From: Idiomarina seosinensis_A
GTDB lineage: Bacteria; Pseudomonadota; Gammaproteobacteria; Enterobacterales; Alteromonadaceae
Length of the DNA: 64,000 bases
NCBI RefSeq assembly: GCF_044797955.1
Contig: NZ_CP085211.1
Coordinates: forward strand, 1,674,001-1,738,000
Reading direction: 5' to 3'
Positions 18,243 to 26,672 of this stretch are shown here, piece after piece. How positions within the stretch are numbered: the first letter of the stretch is position 1; each line of letters starts with the position of its first letter. Both the position numbers and the translations under genes were made by a program. Below the pieces are notes generated by a model. The model searched no databases. It saw only the letters and a list, made by a program, of their open reading frames with translations, and was not told the origin of the DNA.

Positions 18243-19730
18243 ATGATTAAGTATCTGAAAGAACATTGGTTCTTTAACTTAAAAGGCGATCTGCTGTCAG
18301 GCATTGTGGTTGCCTTAGCCCTAATCCCTGAAGCCATCGCTTTCTCAATCATCGCCGGAGTCGACCCGAAAGTCGGCCTGTACGCCTCGTTTTGTATTGC
18401 CGTTGTTATTGCCTTTGTCGGTGGCCGCCCCGGCATGATCAGTGCCGCCACCGGCGCCATGGCTCTGCTGATGGTAACCCTGGTGAAAGAGCATGGCCTC
18501 GAGTATCTGTTAGCCGCCACGCTGCTCACCGGTATTCTGCAAATCGTCGCCGGTTACCTGCGTTTAGGTGAGCTGATGCGGTTTGTTTCGCGCTCTGTTG
18601 TAACCGGATTCGTTAATGCTTTAGCCATTCTTATTTTCATGGCGCAGCTGCCGGAATTAACCAATGTTACCTGGCATGTTTATGGGATGACGGCCGCGGG
18701 TTTAGCGATTATTTATGGCTTCCCTTATTTACCCTATATCGGCAAGACAATTCCCTCATCACTGGTTTGTATTATTACATTAACCATTATTGCTGTCGCC
18801 CTGGGGCTCGATATTCGTACGGTTGGCGATATGGGCCAACTGCCTGATACGTTACCGGTATTTTTGTGGCCTGACGTGCCGTTAAACCTGGAAACCCTGT
18901 GGATCATTTTACCCTACTCGATTGGGCTAAGTGTTGTTGGTCTGCTTGAATCTATGATGACCGCCACGATTGTTGATGACTTAACAGACACCACCAGTGA
19001 TCGTAATAAAGAATGCCGTGGCCAGGGTATCGCTAACATTGGCTCGGGTTTGCTCGGTGGTATGGCTGGTTGTGCCATGATTGGGCAATCAATTATTAAC
19101 GTCAAATCAGGGGGACGCGGGCGATTATCCGCTCTGACAGCCGGCGTATTCTTGCTGATTATGATTCTGGTGCTGGACGAGTGGTTAAAAATCATACCAA
19201 TGGCGGCACTAGTTGCAGTCATGATTATGGTCTCTATCGGTACCTTTAGCTGGGGCTCAATCCGTGACCTGAAAAAACATCCGCTTTCGACTAATATCGT
19301 GATGGTCGCAACTGTCGTGGTTGTCGTTGCTACCCATAACCTGGCTATCGGGGTTGCCGTGGGTGTGCTGCTGGCCGCATTGTTCTTTGCTAACAAGGTT
19401 GGTCATTACATGCATGTGCGCTCGTCGATTGATAATGAAGGTACCACCCGTCGTTATCAGGTCACCGGCCAGGTGTTCTTCAGCTCCTCAGAAAAGTTCA
19501 TTGCATCCTTTGACTTAAAAGAGGCGGTTGATAAGGTAGTCATCGATTTAACCAACGCGCACTTTTGGGATATTACTGCCGTCAACGCGCTGGACAGAAT
19601 TGTGGTTAAATTCCGTCGGGAAGGCGCCGAAGTTGAGGTAATTGGATTGAACGAGGCCAGTGCCACTATCGTTGACCGGTTTGGTGTGCATGACAAGGCC
19701 AATGCCGAAGACATTTTAGGCGGACACTAA
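18243..19730 (+). CDS. SulP family anion transporter with STAS domain
   Basis: 495 residues. The SulP transporter core spans residues about 10-385. Its signature region is VALALIPEAIAFSIIAGVDPKVGLYASF, and it has a dense run of helices. A short STAS domain follows at about 405-490 (VVIDLTNAHFWDITAVNALDRIV). SulP proteins move sulfate, bicarbonate or other anions, often Na+-coupled in marine bacteria. The sequence does not fix the substrate. It is followed after 30 nt by a universal stress protein gene, an arrangement seen with other marine SulP genes, so the two are likely co-transcribed. Confidence 0.9.
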   Translation: MIKYLKEHWFFNLKGDLLSGIVVALALIPEAIAFSIIAGVDPKVGLYASFCIAVVIAFVGGRPGMISAATGAMALLMVTLVKEHGLEYLLAATLLTGILQIVAGYLRLGELMRFVSRSVVTGFVNALAILIFMAQLPELTNVTWHVYGMTAAGLAIIYGFPYLPYIGKTIPSSLVCIITLTIIAVALGLDIRTVGDMGQLPDTLPVFLWPDVPLNLETLWIILPYSIGLSVVGLLESMMTATIVDDLTDTTSDRNKECRGQGIANIGSGLLGGMAGCAMIGQSIINVKSGGRGRLSALTAGVFLLIMILVLDEWLKIIPMAALVAVMIMVSIGTFSWGSIRDLKKHPLSTNIVMVATVVVVVATHNLAIGVAVGVLLAALFFANKVGHYMHVRSSIDNEGTTRRYQVTGQVFFSSSEKFIASFDLKEAVDKVVIDLTNAHFWDITAVNALDRIVVKFRREGAEVEVIGLNEASATIVDRFGVHDKANAEDILGGH

Positions 19731-19760
19731 TGTGGGCAGCCACAATAAAGGAGAATAACC

Positions 19761-20612
19761 ATGAGTAATGTCATTGCTTGTATTGATGGCTCTACCGCTA
19801 CAAACGGTGTTGTTGAATCCGCGGCCTGGGCAGCCTCACAAATGTCAGCTCCTCTCACCTTGCTGCACGTGATCGAAGAAGGTCACGCCGCAGCCAGGCA
19901 GGATATGACCGGTAATATCGGCCTCGGTAGTCGTGAGAAGCTGTTGGATGAATTAGCCGAACTGGATGCCCAGAAGAGCAAACTACTGCTAGAACACGGC
20001 CACCAATTGCTGGAGCAGGCGAAACAAAAAGCCCTGCAACAAGACAATGTAACCGATGTCTCTATGCGTCAACGCCACGGCGAGCTAGTTGACTCGCTGC
20101 TAAAGCTTGAACCGGAGACACGGTTACTGGTACTGGGGCTGCACGGCGAGGACCACAGTGACGGCTCTCACATTGGTAGCCAGCTAGAAACTGTCCTACG
20201 CCGTGTTCACAAGCCGATTATGTTGTGTCCGGACAAGTTCAACGCCCCGCAGTCGGCTATGTTGGCTTATGATGCCAGTAACAGCACTAAAAAAAGTGTC
20301 GAGTTGTTGGCTAAAAGTCCGCTATTTTCCGGAATGCCTGTACATGTTGTCATGGTGGGCGCTGATTCTGAAACCAATCAGGCTGAACTGGACTGGGCGC
20401 GTGAAACACTGGAACAAGGCGGCCATGATGTTGAAACCGCTATTGTTGCCGGTGATGTCGAACCTGCATTGCATCAGTATCAGGACCAACATGATATTGG
20501 CGTAATGATCATGGGCGCCTACGGACATTCGAAAATTCGCCAGTTTTTGGTTGGCAGTACAACCACTAACATGCTGGAAGCGAGCAAGACTCCACTGTTG
20601 ATTTTACGTTAG
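19761..20612 (+). CDS. Tandem universal stress protein
   Basis: 283 residues with two Usp domains (about 1-150 and 160-283). The second has an intact ATP-binding motif, GAYGHSKIRQFLVGSTT (G-2x-G-9x-G-[ST]). The first has a degenerate version, LGLHGEDHSDGSHIGSQLE. AAGGAG precedes the start. Placed between sulP and a patatin gene, it may modulate the transporter, but this is only suggested by adjacency. Confidence 0.9.
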   Translation: MSNVIACIDGSTATNGVVESAAWAASQMSAPLTLLHVIEEGHAAARQDMTGNIGLGSREKLLDELAELDAQKSKLLLEHGHQLLEQAKQKALQQDNVTDVSMRQRHGELVDSLLKLEPETRLLVLGLHGEDHSDGSHIGSQLETVLRRVHKPIMLCPDKFNAPQSAMLAYDASNSTKKSVELLAKSPLFSGMPVHVVMVGADSETNQAELDWARETLEQGGHDVETAIVAGDVEPALHQYQDQHDIGVMIMGAYGHSKIRQFLVGSTTTNMLEASKTPLLILR

Positions 20613-20621
20613 GAGCACGTA

Positions 20622-21476
20622 ATGTCTAAAAAAGCCCTGGTCCTTGAAGGTGGTGCAATGCGTGGTATTTTTACCGCGGGTGTGCTGGACGGCTTTTTAG
20701 AGCAAAAATACAACCCATTTGATTTTGCTATTGGCGTTTCCGCCGGCTCCACTAATGGTATTGGTTACCTTTGCGGACATCTGGGCCGCAGTCACAAAAT
20801 TATCACCGAGTTTGCCACCAGCGCCGACTTTATTGACATGGTGCGGTGGCTGCGCGGTGGCCATTTTTGTGATGTAGACTGGTTGTGGCGCCAATCGTTC
20901 GACGATATTTGGTTAGATGTAGAACATTACCAACAGCTTGGTGTTCCTTTGTACGTGGTTACCACCAGCGTAACAACGGGCAAACCCTGTTACCTCAAAG
21001 TGACGCCGGACAATATGCATCAACTGTTCCCGGCCTCATGTGCTATCCCGTTGGCTTATCGCGATTTTCCAAAAGTTGACGGTGAACCCATGACTGATGG
21101 CGGTGTTGGCGACTCAATTCCGGTTATCAAAGCCTATCAGCAAGGAGCGCGGGAGATTACCGTAGTTCTCTCGCGAGCCTTAGGTTATAAAAAGAAAGTC
21201 AGTAAAAATAGTGTGTTAGTACGACAACTGTTTAAAGATTTACCCGAGTTACAAGACGCTATTATTGGCCGTAATGAAAACTACAACCAGGCACTGGAAT
21301 TTATTAATAACCCGCCCGATGACTGTCAAATACATGTTATAGCCCCTCCGGGTGACTTTAAAGTCGGCCGTTTTACCCGCGACCGCGAGCGTCTGGAGGC
21401 CGGTTATCAGCAGGGATTATCCATCGGTCGCCTCACCGCAATCAATGCAACGGGTCTGAATAGGTTCGAACGGTAA
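20622..21476 (+). CDS. Patatin-like phospholipase
   Basis: 284 residues. The oxyanion hole motif is EGGAMRGIFTAGVLDG, the nucleophile Ser is in GVSAGS near residue 40, and the catalytic Asp is in TDGGVGDSIP near residue 160. These form the Ser-Asp dyad of patatin acyl hydrolases. It resembles E. coli YjjU. No signal peptide. It starts 9 nt after the Usp gene behind AGGAG and is probably the third gene of that operon. It converges with the macro-domain gene. Confidence 0.9.
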   Translation: MSKKALVLEGGAMRGIFTAGVLDGFLEQKYNPFDFAIGVSAGSTNGIGYLCGHLGRSHKIITEFATSADFIDMVRWLRGGHFCDVDWLWRQSFDDIWLDVEHYQQLGVPLYVVTTSVTTGKPCYLKVTPDNMHQLFPASCAIPLAYRDFPKVDGEPMTDGGVGDSIPVIKAYQQGAREITVVLSRALGYKKKVSKNSVLVRQLFKDLPELQDAIIGRNENYNQALEFINNPPDDCQIHVIAPPGDFKVGRFTRDRERLEAGYQQGLSIGRLTAINATGLNRFER

Positions 21477-21485
21477 GCGTTTAGA

Positions 21486-21995
21486 CTACAAAGTTTTTGC
21501 CAGTGCATTTTGGTAATGCTGATAGTCTTCATCGCTGAACAAGACAAACCGAATTGTCTTTAGATGACTCAGCTTACTAACGTGCTCCGCTAGGCTATTC
21601 AGCGCAATGTCAGTGGCCTGCTCAAAGGGAAAGCCAAAAGCGCCGGTTGAAATAGCCGGGAAGGCAATCGACTCTATTTTATGTTTTTCAGTCAAATCCA
21701 GAGCATTTCGATAGCAGTCTGCTAACAGCTGGTCAGCCGGTTCATCGCGCCCATAAACAGGCCCTAAGCAGTGAATAACATAGTCGTTAGGCAAGTTAAA
21801 TGCGTTTGTTATAACCGCCTGACCCGGTTCAATGGGCGCTAGCTCCTGCCCTGCTTTAGCCAGCTCCGGGCCTGCCTGCCGGTGGATGGCGCCGGCAACG
21901 CCGCCACCCGACTGCAGGCGGGCATTGGCAGCGTTGACTATTGCTTCAATATCCTTTTGTTTACTGATGTCACCCTGGACACACTCGTAATTCAT
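21486..21995 (-). CDS. ymdB: Macro-domain protein, O-acetyl-ADP-ribose deacetylase type
   Basis: 169 residues forming a single macro domain. Key features are GDISKQKDIEAIVNAANARLQSGGGVAGAIHRQAG at the N-terminus and the phosphate-binding AFPAISTGAFGFP near residue 108. The nearest known relatives are YmdB-type hydrolases that remove acetyl or ADP-ribosyl groups. AGGAG precedes the start. It is 12 nt downstream of the methyltransferase gene on the same strand. Confidence 0.92.
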   Translation of the reverse strand: MNYECVQGDISKQKDIEAIVNAANARLQSGGGVAGAIHRQAGPELAKAGQELAPIEPGQAVITNAFNLPNDYVIHCLGPVYGRDEPADQLLADCYRNALDLTEKHKIESIAFPAISTGAFGFPFEQATDIALNSLAEHVSKLSHLKTIRFVLFSDEDYQHYQNALAKTL

Positions 21996-22007
21996 TGCTT
22001 GCTCCTG

Positions 22008-22646
22008 CTAATCTGGTCTTTGAAAAAGAATAACCTGCTGTGACACAATCTCAACACGAAAACCAAGATAGGTGGCTAACCAATGTATTGCTTCAGGAGT
22101 GTAAAAGCTGACATGGGTGGGATCATTTTTGTACCTCCACCGCTGAAAGCCGTTACAGTCAGCGCGGGTAAACAGCGACGTCATGATACCCAAATAGCCA
22201 CCCGGCTTAACTAAGTCGGCTAGATGCACCCAGCTTTCTGCAGGTTTTGCGAAGTGCTCGACAACTTCCGTGCTGGTCACAAAGTCATATTTCTTGTTTA
22301 GCGTGTCTCTATCCGGAAAATAATAAAGGTCATAAAGAGAGACCGCCATGCCCTTTTCTTCCAGTAGCAACTTAAGTGCCGGGCCGGGGCCACAGCCGTA
22401 ATCCAGCCCTTGTGCTGCAGGCGGCAACTTTTCAAGTAAAGGCTCGCTCAGTTGTGATAAAAACTTCCGGTAGTAGGGATCGTCCGGACGGTTCTCGTGC
22501 AGGTCATAAATCTTTTTTTCTTCTTCAGTACTCAACTGACTGGCGGGATCAGCAAATATCAATTCACAGTTTTCACAACGGAAAAAGCGACGTAAGCGGT
22601 CCTGGCAGTAAAAAACTGAGTGTAATGTACATAGTGGGCACGGCAT
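22008..22646 (-). CDS. Class I SAM-dependent methyltransferase with zinc-ribbon N-terminus
   Basis: 212 residues. The N-terminus carries two Cys pairs, CPLC and CENC, likely a small zinc ribbon. Residues about 78-205 form a methyltransferase domain (GLDYGCGPGPAL as the SAM-binding loop, FVTSTEVVEHF as the acidic post-I region). The ATG at 22646 is used; the frame can be read one codon longer from TTG. Substrate unknown. It pairs with the macro-domain gene downstream. Confidence 0.85.
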   Translation of the reverse strand: MPCPLCTLHSVFYCQDRLRRFFRCENCELIFADPASQLSTEEEKKIYDLHENRPDDPYYRKFLSQLSEPLLEKLPPAAQGLDYGCGPGPALKLLLEEKGMAVSLYDLYYFPDRDTLNKKYDFVTSTEVVEHFAKPAESWVHLADLVKPGGYLGIMTSLFTRADCNGFQRWRYKNDPTHVSFYTPEAIHWLATYLGFRVEIVSQQVILFQRPD

Positions 22647-22681
22647 CAATCACTCTCGTATCTTAATAGTTGCATAAAGCA

Positions 22682-23506
22682 TTATCGGGCCGATTTTTCA
22701 CGCCACTGTTGTGTAACCTTATTTAGTCGCCAGTTGTAGTCAACAAAGCGAATGTCAGCGCGCTGTTGCTTTACTCTCTCTCGCTGTTGCGGACTATCAG
22801 CAAGTGCTTTTGCGTAGTTACCAAGGTAGCTTTTAAGATTGCCAAAGTCATCACGATACCAGGAAAATATTTTCGATAAATAAATGCCTTGTTGATCGAT
22901 ACCATTTTTTTCCTCATCACTGAGAAAGGTCACCATTTGATCTTCCAACTGAGCCTCAAGCTGAGGCCCGGCAAAGGCCTTCGCGCGTAATTTGGGACAG
23001 CTTATTGCGGCACAGACCAAGGCTGCGTGGATCCGGGGTTCGTCAAAATCGACCCGTATTTTTTCGTGTTCCAGCCAGTCTAGTGTGCGCCGCTCTCCTA
23101 ACAAGGAAAAAAAGCTTTTTTCCCAGGGGCCGGAGAACAGTCCGCCTAAATCACGAATAGACTCGGCATCGCCAGAGCGAAACTTATCATAATTATCGAT
23201 AATCAGCTCCAGCGTAAACGCATTATAGGCATTAATCAGAAACGCCAGCTGTTGCGGCGCTGCCCATTGTTGGTACTGGCTAGCCGACACACCGGATAGC
23301 GAGGCGAGATAACTTTTCAGGTTACCCGGCTGCTGTGCCAGTGAATGATAATTAACTCGTGAGCTCAGATTATCATCCGAGACTTCGACATGTTCTGCTA
23401 GCACTGCAGTCAGCTGCGCATGAGAGTGATCAAAATCATCCGCCCGCGAAGATTGACTGATACCGACCATCAGCAAGCTCAAGCATATTAAAAGAAATTT
23501 TCCCAT
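22682..23506 (-). CDS. DUF547 protein with signal peptide
   Basis: 274 residues with an N-terminal signal peptide (MGKFLLICLSLLMVGISQ, likely cleaved near SRA). The DUF547 domain covers roughly residues 45-230 (FLINAYNAFTLELIIDNY, IHAALVCAAISCPKLR, YLSKIFSWYRDDFG). The AISCP motif is the family hallmark, and the Cys/His pattern suggests an exported enzyme, but no activity is established. It stands alone, 35 nt upstream of the methyltransferase gene. Confidence 0.88.
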   Translation of the reverse strand: MGKFLLICLSLLMVGISQSSRADDFDHSHAQLTAVLAEHVEVSDDNLSSRVNYHSLAQQPGNLKSYLASLSGVSASQYQQWAAPQQLAFLINAYNAFTLELIIDNYDKFRSGDAESIRDLGGLFSGPWEKSFFSLLGERRTLDWLEHEKIRVDFDEPRIHAALVCAAISCPKLRAKAFAGPQLEAQLEDQMVTFLSDEEKNGIDQQGIYLSKIFSWYRDDFGNLKSYLGNYAKALADSPQQRERVKQQRADIRFVDYNWRLNKVTQQWREKSAR

Positions 23507-23629
23507 AATTGTTATTAACCTCTGTTAACGTCGGTGTTTTAATCATAGTGTAGATGTATTTATAGAATGACATCTGCCGAATAGTTCACGTTATACTGTG
23601 ATTTAAGTTTACTAACTAATGGATACGCC

Positions 23630-24613
23630 ATGACAATTTCTTTGCCAACCTATAAAGATGTTGAAGCAGCAGCCGGCCGAATACAGCCGTATGTGAAAAA
23701 AACACCGGTCTACACATCCACCACGGCGAATGAAATGTTCAGCGCTGAATTATTTTTTAAATGTGAAAACTTTCAACGTATGGGCGCTTTTAAGTTTCGT
23801 GGTGCGATGAATGCGTTGCTGCAGTTTAACGATCAACAAAAAGCAGCAGGCGTTATCGCATACTCGTCGGGCAATCATGCTCAGGCCATTGCTTTGGCTG
23901 CGAAACTGCTGGAGATTAAAGCAACCATTGTCATGCCAGAAGATGCACCTGAAGCAAAAGTCGATGCGACCCGTAGTTACGGGGCTGACATTATTCGTTA
24001 CAACCGCTACCAGGAAGATCGCCGGCAAATTGGACAACAGCTAGCTGAACAATACGGTTACACGCTAATACCGCCGTACGATCATCCTCAGGTTTTAAGT
24101 GGCCAGGGGACAACAGCAAAAGAGTTGTTTGAACAGGTTAAGGGGTTAGACACACTCCTGGTTTGCCTTGGCGGTGGCGGCCTGTTATCAGGTTGTGCCC
24201 TTGCGGCCCGCCATTTTAACCCTGGCTGCAAAATATATGGTGTAGAGCCAGAAGCCGGTAACGACGGGCAACAATCTTTTCAGCAGGGTAAAATTGTCCG
24301 TATTGAAACCCCGGAAACCATCGCCGATGGTGCTCAAACCCAGTATTTAGGTGATTACACCTTTCCGATTATTCGCGATACGGTTGATGATATTTTAACC
24401 GTTACCGATAACCAGCTAATTGAAGCTATGGCTTTTTTCGCCGAACGTATGAAAATGGTTGTCGAGCCAACCGGTTGTCTTGGCTTCGCCGCAGCTCATC
24501 AACTAAAGCCCGAACTCTATGGTAAACGAGTCGGTATCATTATCAGTGGCGGTAATGTCGACCTGGAACGCTACGCACAACTGTTGCTAAAAAACGAAGA
24601 TTTAAAGGGATAA
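23630..24613 (+). CDS. Fold-type II PLP lyase, threonine/hydroxyaspartate dehydratase family
   Basis: 327 residues of the serine/threonine dehydratase and serine racemase family. The PLP lysine is in GAFKFRG near residue 54, and the phosphate-binding loop is CLGGGGLLSG near residue 180. No C-terminal ACT regulatory domain is present, unlike biosynthetic IlvA. Family members include catabolic threonine dehydratase, serine racemase and threo-3-hydroxyaspartate ammonia-lyase. The very next gene is a fold-type III enzyme of the D-threonine aldolase type, and pairings of this kind occur in hydroxyaspartate metabolism. The exact substrate cannot be set from sequence. Confidence 0.85.
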   Translation: MTISLPTYKDVEAAAGRIQPYVKKTPVYTSTTANEMFSAELFFKCENFQRMGAFKFRGAMNALLQFNDQQKAAGVIAYSSGNHAQAIALAAKLLEIKATIVMPEDAPEAKVDATRSYGADIIRYNRYQEDRRQIGQQLAEQYGYTLIPPYDHPQVLSGQGTTAKELFEQVKGLDTLLVCLGGGGLLSGCALAARHFNPGCKIYGVEPEAGNDGQQSFQQGKIVRIETPETIADGAQTQYLGDYTFPIIRDTVDDILTVTDNQLIEAMAFFAERMKMVVEPTGCLGFAAAHQLKPELYGKRVGIIISGGNVDLERYAQLLLKNEDLKG

Positions 24614-24618
24614 TAATA

Positions 24619-25746
24619 ATGACCGCACCGGCTGAGTGGATAAGCGAACTCGACACCCCTTACTTACTGATTGAGGAAACCCGGTTAAAACATAATATTG
24701 AACATCTTAAGCGCCGGATTGAATCCTTAGGCAGCGTATTGCGACCGCACTTAAAGACGCTACGAACCATCGAAGCTGCTGACTACGTGCTCAACAGTAC
24801 AGAGTCGCCGGCCACGGTATCAACCCTGGCGGAGGCTAAAGCCTACGCCAAAGCAGGCTATAAAGATTTGTTTTATGCCGTTGGTATCGCGCCGGACAAA
24901 TTAAAAAGCGTAGCAAAATTACGCCAACAAGGCGTTAACCTGCACATTTTGCTGGATCATCCGCAACAAGTGCAGGCGCTGCTGGACTACGCTGCAGAGT
25001 GGGAGCAGCAATTTTCTGCGTTAATTGAAATAGACTGCGACGGCCACCGCGGCGGTATCAGCGCCGACGATCCCGAATTAGTCACTCTGGCCCGCTCATT
25101 GGGTCCACATTTTAGTGGCGTTATGACTCATGCCGGAGGGTCTTACGGCTGCTCCACTGCAGCAGCGCTGCGGGCGTTTGCCCAACAGGAATGTGATGCA
25201 GTGCGGCTGGCCGTGCAACGTTTACAGCAGGCAGGGCTCAGTTGCCCGACGCGCAGTGTCGGTTCGACACCCACGGCGCACTTTGCTGATAACTTAGCCG
25301 GGATCAGCGAAGTGCGGGCCGGTGTTTACATGACGTTTGACCTGGTCATGAAAAACATTGGCGTCTGCGATTTTAACGATATTGCGATGTCAGTCGTCAC
25401 CACAGTCATTGGCCATAATTCCGACAAAAACTGGTTGTTAACCGACAGTGGCTGGATGGCGTTGTCCCGGGACCGCGGCACAGCAGCCCAAAGCAAGGAC
25501 TTTGCCTATGGTCAGGTCTGCAGTCTGAACGGCAGCATACTGCCCGACTTACTGATTAACAGCGTGTCACAGGAACACGGCGTTATTGAAGTGCCCGCAG
25601 CATACTCGCTCAACGATTTTCCGATTGGCACCAGGCTGCGTGTTTTGCCGAATCACGCCTGCGCAACCGCAGCTATGCACGGAGTTTACCATCTGCTAAT
25701 GAAAGATGGTTCGCATAACTGCTGGCAGCGAATTCAGGGGTGGTAA
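24619..25746 (+). CDS. Fold-type III PLP enzyme, D-threonine aldolase / D-serine dehydratase-like
   Basis: 375 residues. An N-terminal alanine-racemase-type barrel carries the PLP lysine in RPHLKTLR (about residue 47), and a C-terminal domain has the PNHACAT motif with the His and Cys that bind a metal in the DSD1/D-threonine aldolase group. Candidate reactions are D-threonine or hydroxyaspartate aldol cleavage, or D-serine or D-threo-3-hydroxyaspartate dehydration. It starts 5 nt after the fold-type II lyase, behind AAAGGGA, so the two are co-expressed. Confidence 0.85.
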   Translation: MTAPAEWISELDTPYLLIEETRLKHNIEHLKRRIESLGSVLRPHLKTLRTIEAADYVLNSTESPATVSTLAEAKAYAKAGYKDLFYAVGIAPDKLKSVAKLRQQGVNLHILLDHPQQVQALLDYAAEWEQQFSALIEIDCDGHRGGISADDPELVTLARSLGPHFSGVMTHAGGSYGCSTAAALRAFAQQECDAVRLAVQRLQQAGLSCPTRSVGSTPTAHFADNLAGISEVRAGVYMTFDLVMKNIGVCDFNDIAMSVVTTVIGHNSDKNWLLTDSGWMALSRDRGTAAQSKDFAYGQVCSLNGSILPDLLINSVSQEHGVIEVPAAYSLNDFPIGTRLRVLPNHACATAAMHGVYHLLMKDGSHNCWQRIQGW

Positions 25747-25753
25747 ACCCTTC

Positions 25754-26644
25754 TTAAGCGACATCCGACAAAGCTTGGCGAACCGTCGGATAATGAAATT
25801 CAAAGCCGTGTTGACGGAGCTTGTCGGGAACAACGGCCTGCCCTTCCAGCACCATGTTCGACATTTCTCCCATGGCAATTTTTAACACGAAGGCGGGTAC
25901 TTTAAACACGTGCGGACGATTAAGTACTGAGGCCAGTGTACGGCTAAAAGCTTTGTTGGTCACAGGACCAGGCGCTGTCATATTAACCGGACCCGCTACC
26001 TCATCATGTTGCAGCAAAAATTCAATAGCGCGGACCATATCTTCAATATGTATCCAGGACATCATCTGCTCGCCTGAGCCCATCGGCCCACCCAGGCCCA
26101 ATTTATAGGGCAGTTTCATTTTATCCAGAGCTCCTCCGTCGGCAGCCAGCACCACACCGGTCCTTAACAGAACCACGCGAGTGCTGTCTTGCGCAGCGAG
26201 AGCCAGCTGTTCCCAGCGCTGACATAACTTCACCGCAAAATCGACGGTTTCAGCAGAAGCCTGCTCATCAACAGGTTTTGAATCCCGCGGCCCATAGTAA
26301 CCAATCGCCGAACCACTGATAAATACCTGCGGAGCTTTATCCGCGGCATTAATCATTTCAGATAGCTTTTCAGTTACCTGCCAACGGCTGTCCTGTAACA
26401 CCTTTTTGCGCTGCTCTGTCCAGCGCTTATCGGCAATACCGGCTCCCTGTAAATTAATAACGGCATCAAAAGAACCGATATCATCGATCGCATCTACCGA
26501 CTCCAGCACCTGCACCGAATCGCCCAATTGTTCTTGTGCTTTTGAGGGGGATCGTGAAGTCACTGTAAACTGATGTTGATCAGCGTATTTTTTTATAAAG
26601 TAGGAGCCGATAAGGCCGGTCCCGCCTGTCATTAGAATCTTCAT
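25754..26644 (-). CDS. yfcH: NAD-dependent epimerase/dehydratase family protein, YfcH-like
   Basis: 296 residues. The Rossmann motif is MTGGTGLIGSYF at the N-terminus, GSAIGYYGPRDSKPVDE is near residue 110, and the C-terminal DUF1731 region (FKVPAFVLKIAMGEMSNMVLEGQ) is typical of the TIGR01777/YfcH group. Function is unknown; eukaryotic relatives are SDR39U1. AGGAGG precedes the start. It converges with the PLP gene, 7 nt apart, with no clear terminator between them. Confidence 0.9.
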   Translation of the reverse strand: MKILMTGGTGLIGSYFIKKYADQHQFTVTSRSPSKAQEQLGDSVQVLESVDAIDDIGSFDAVINLQGAGIADKRWTEQRKKVLQDSRWQVTEKLSEMINAADKAPQVFISGSAIGYYGPRDSKPVDEQASAETVDFAVKLCQRWEQLALAAQDSTRVVLLRTGVVLAADGGALDKMKLPYKLGLGGPMGSGEQMMSWIHIEDMVRAIEFLLQHDEVAGPVNMTAPGPVTNKAFSRTLASVLNRPHVFKVPAFVLKIAMGEMSNMVLEGQAVVPDKLRQHGFEFHYPTVRQALSDVA

Positions 26645-26672
26645 AGTAACCTCCTGTTTACGCCGCTGGCTA

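Noticed and set aside
18914..19396. 160-codon minus-strand frame opposite the SulP gene
   Set aside because: Antisense shadow in a transporter gene; low-complexity sequence without family features.
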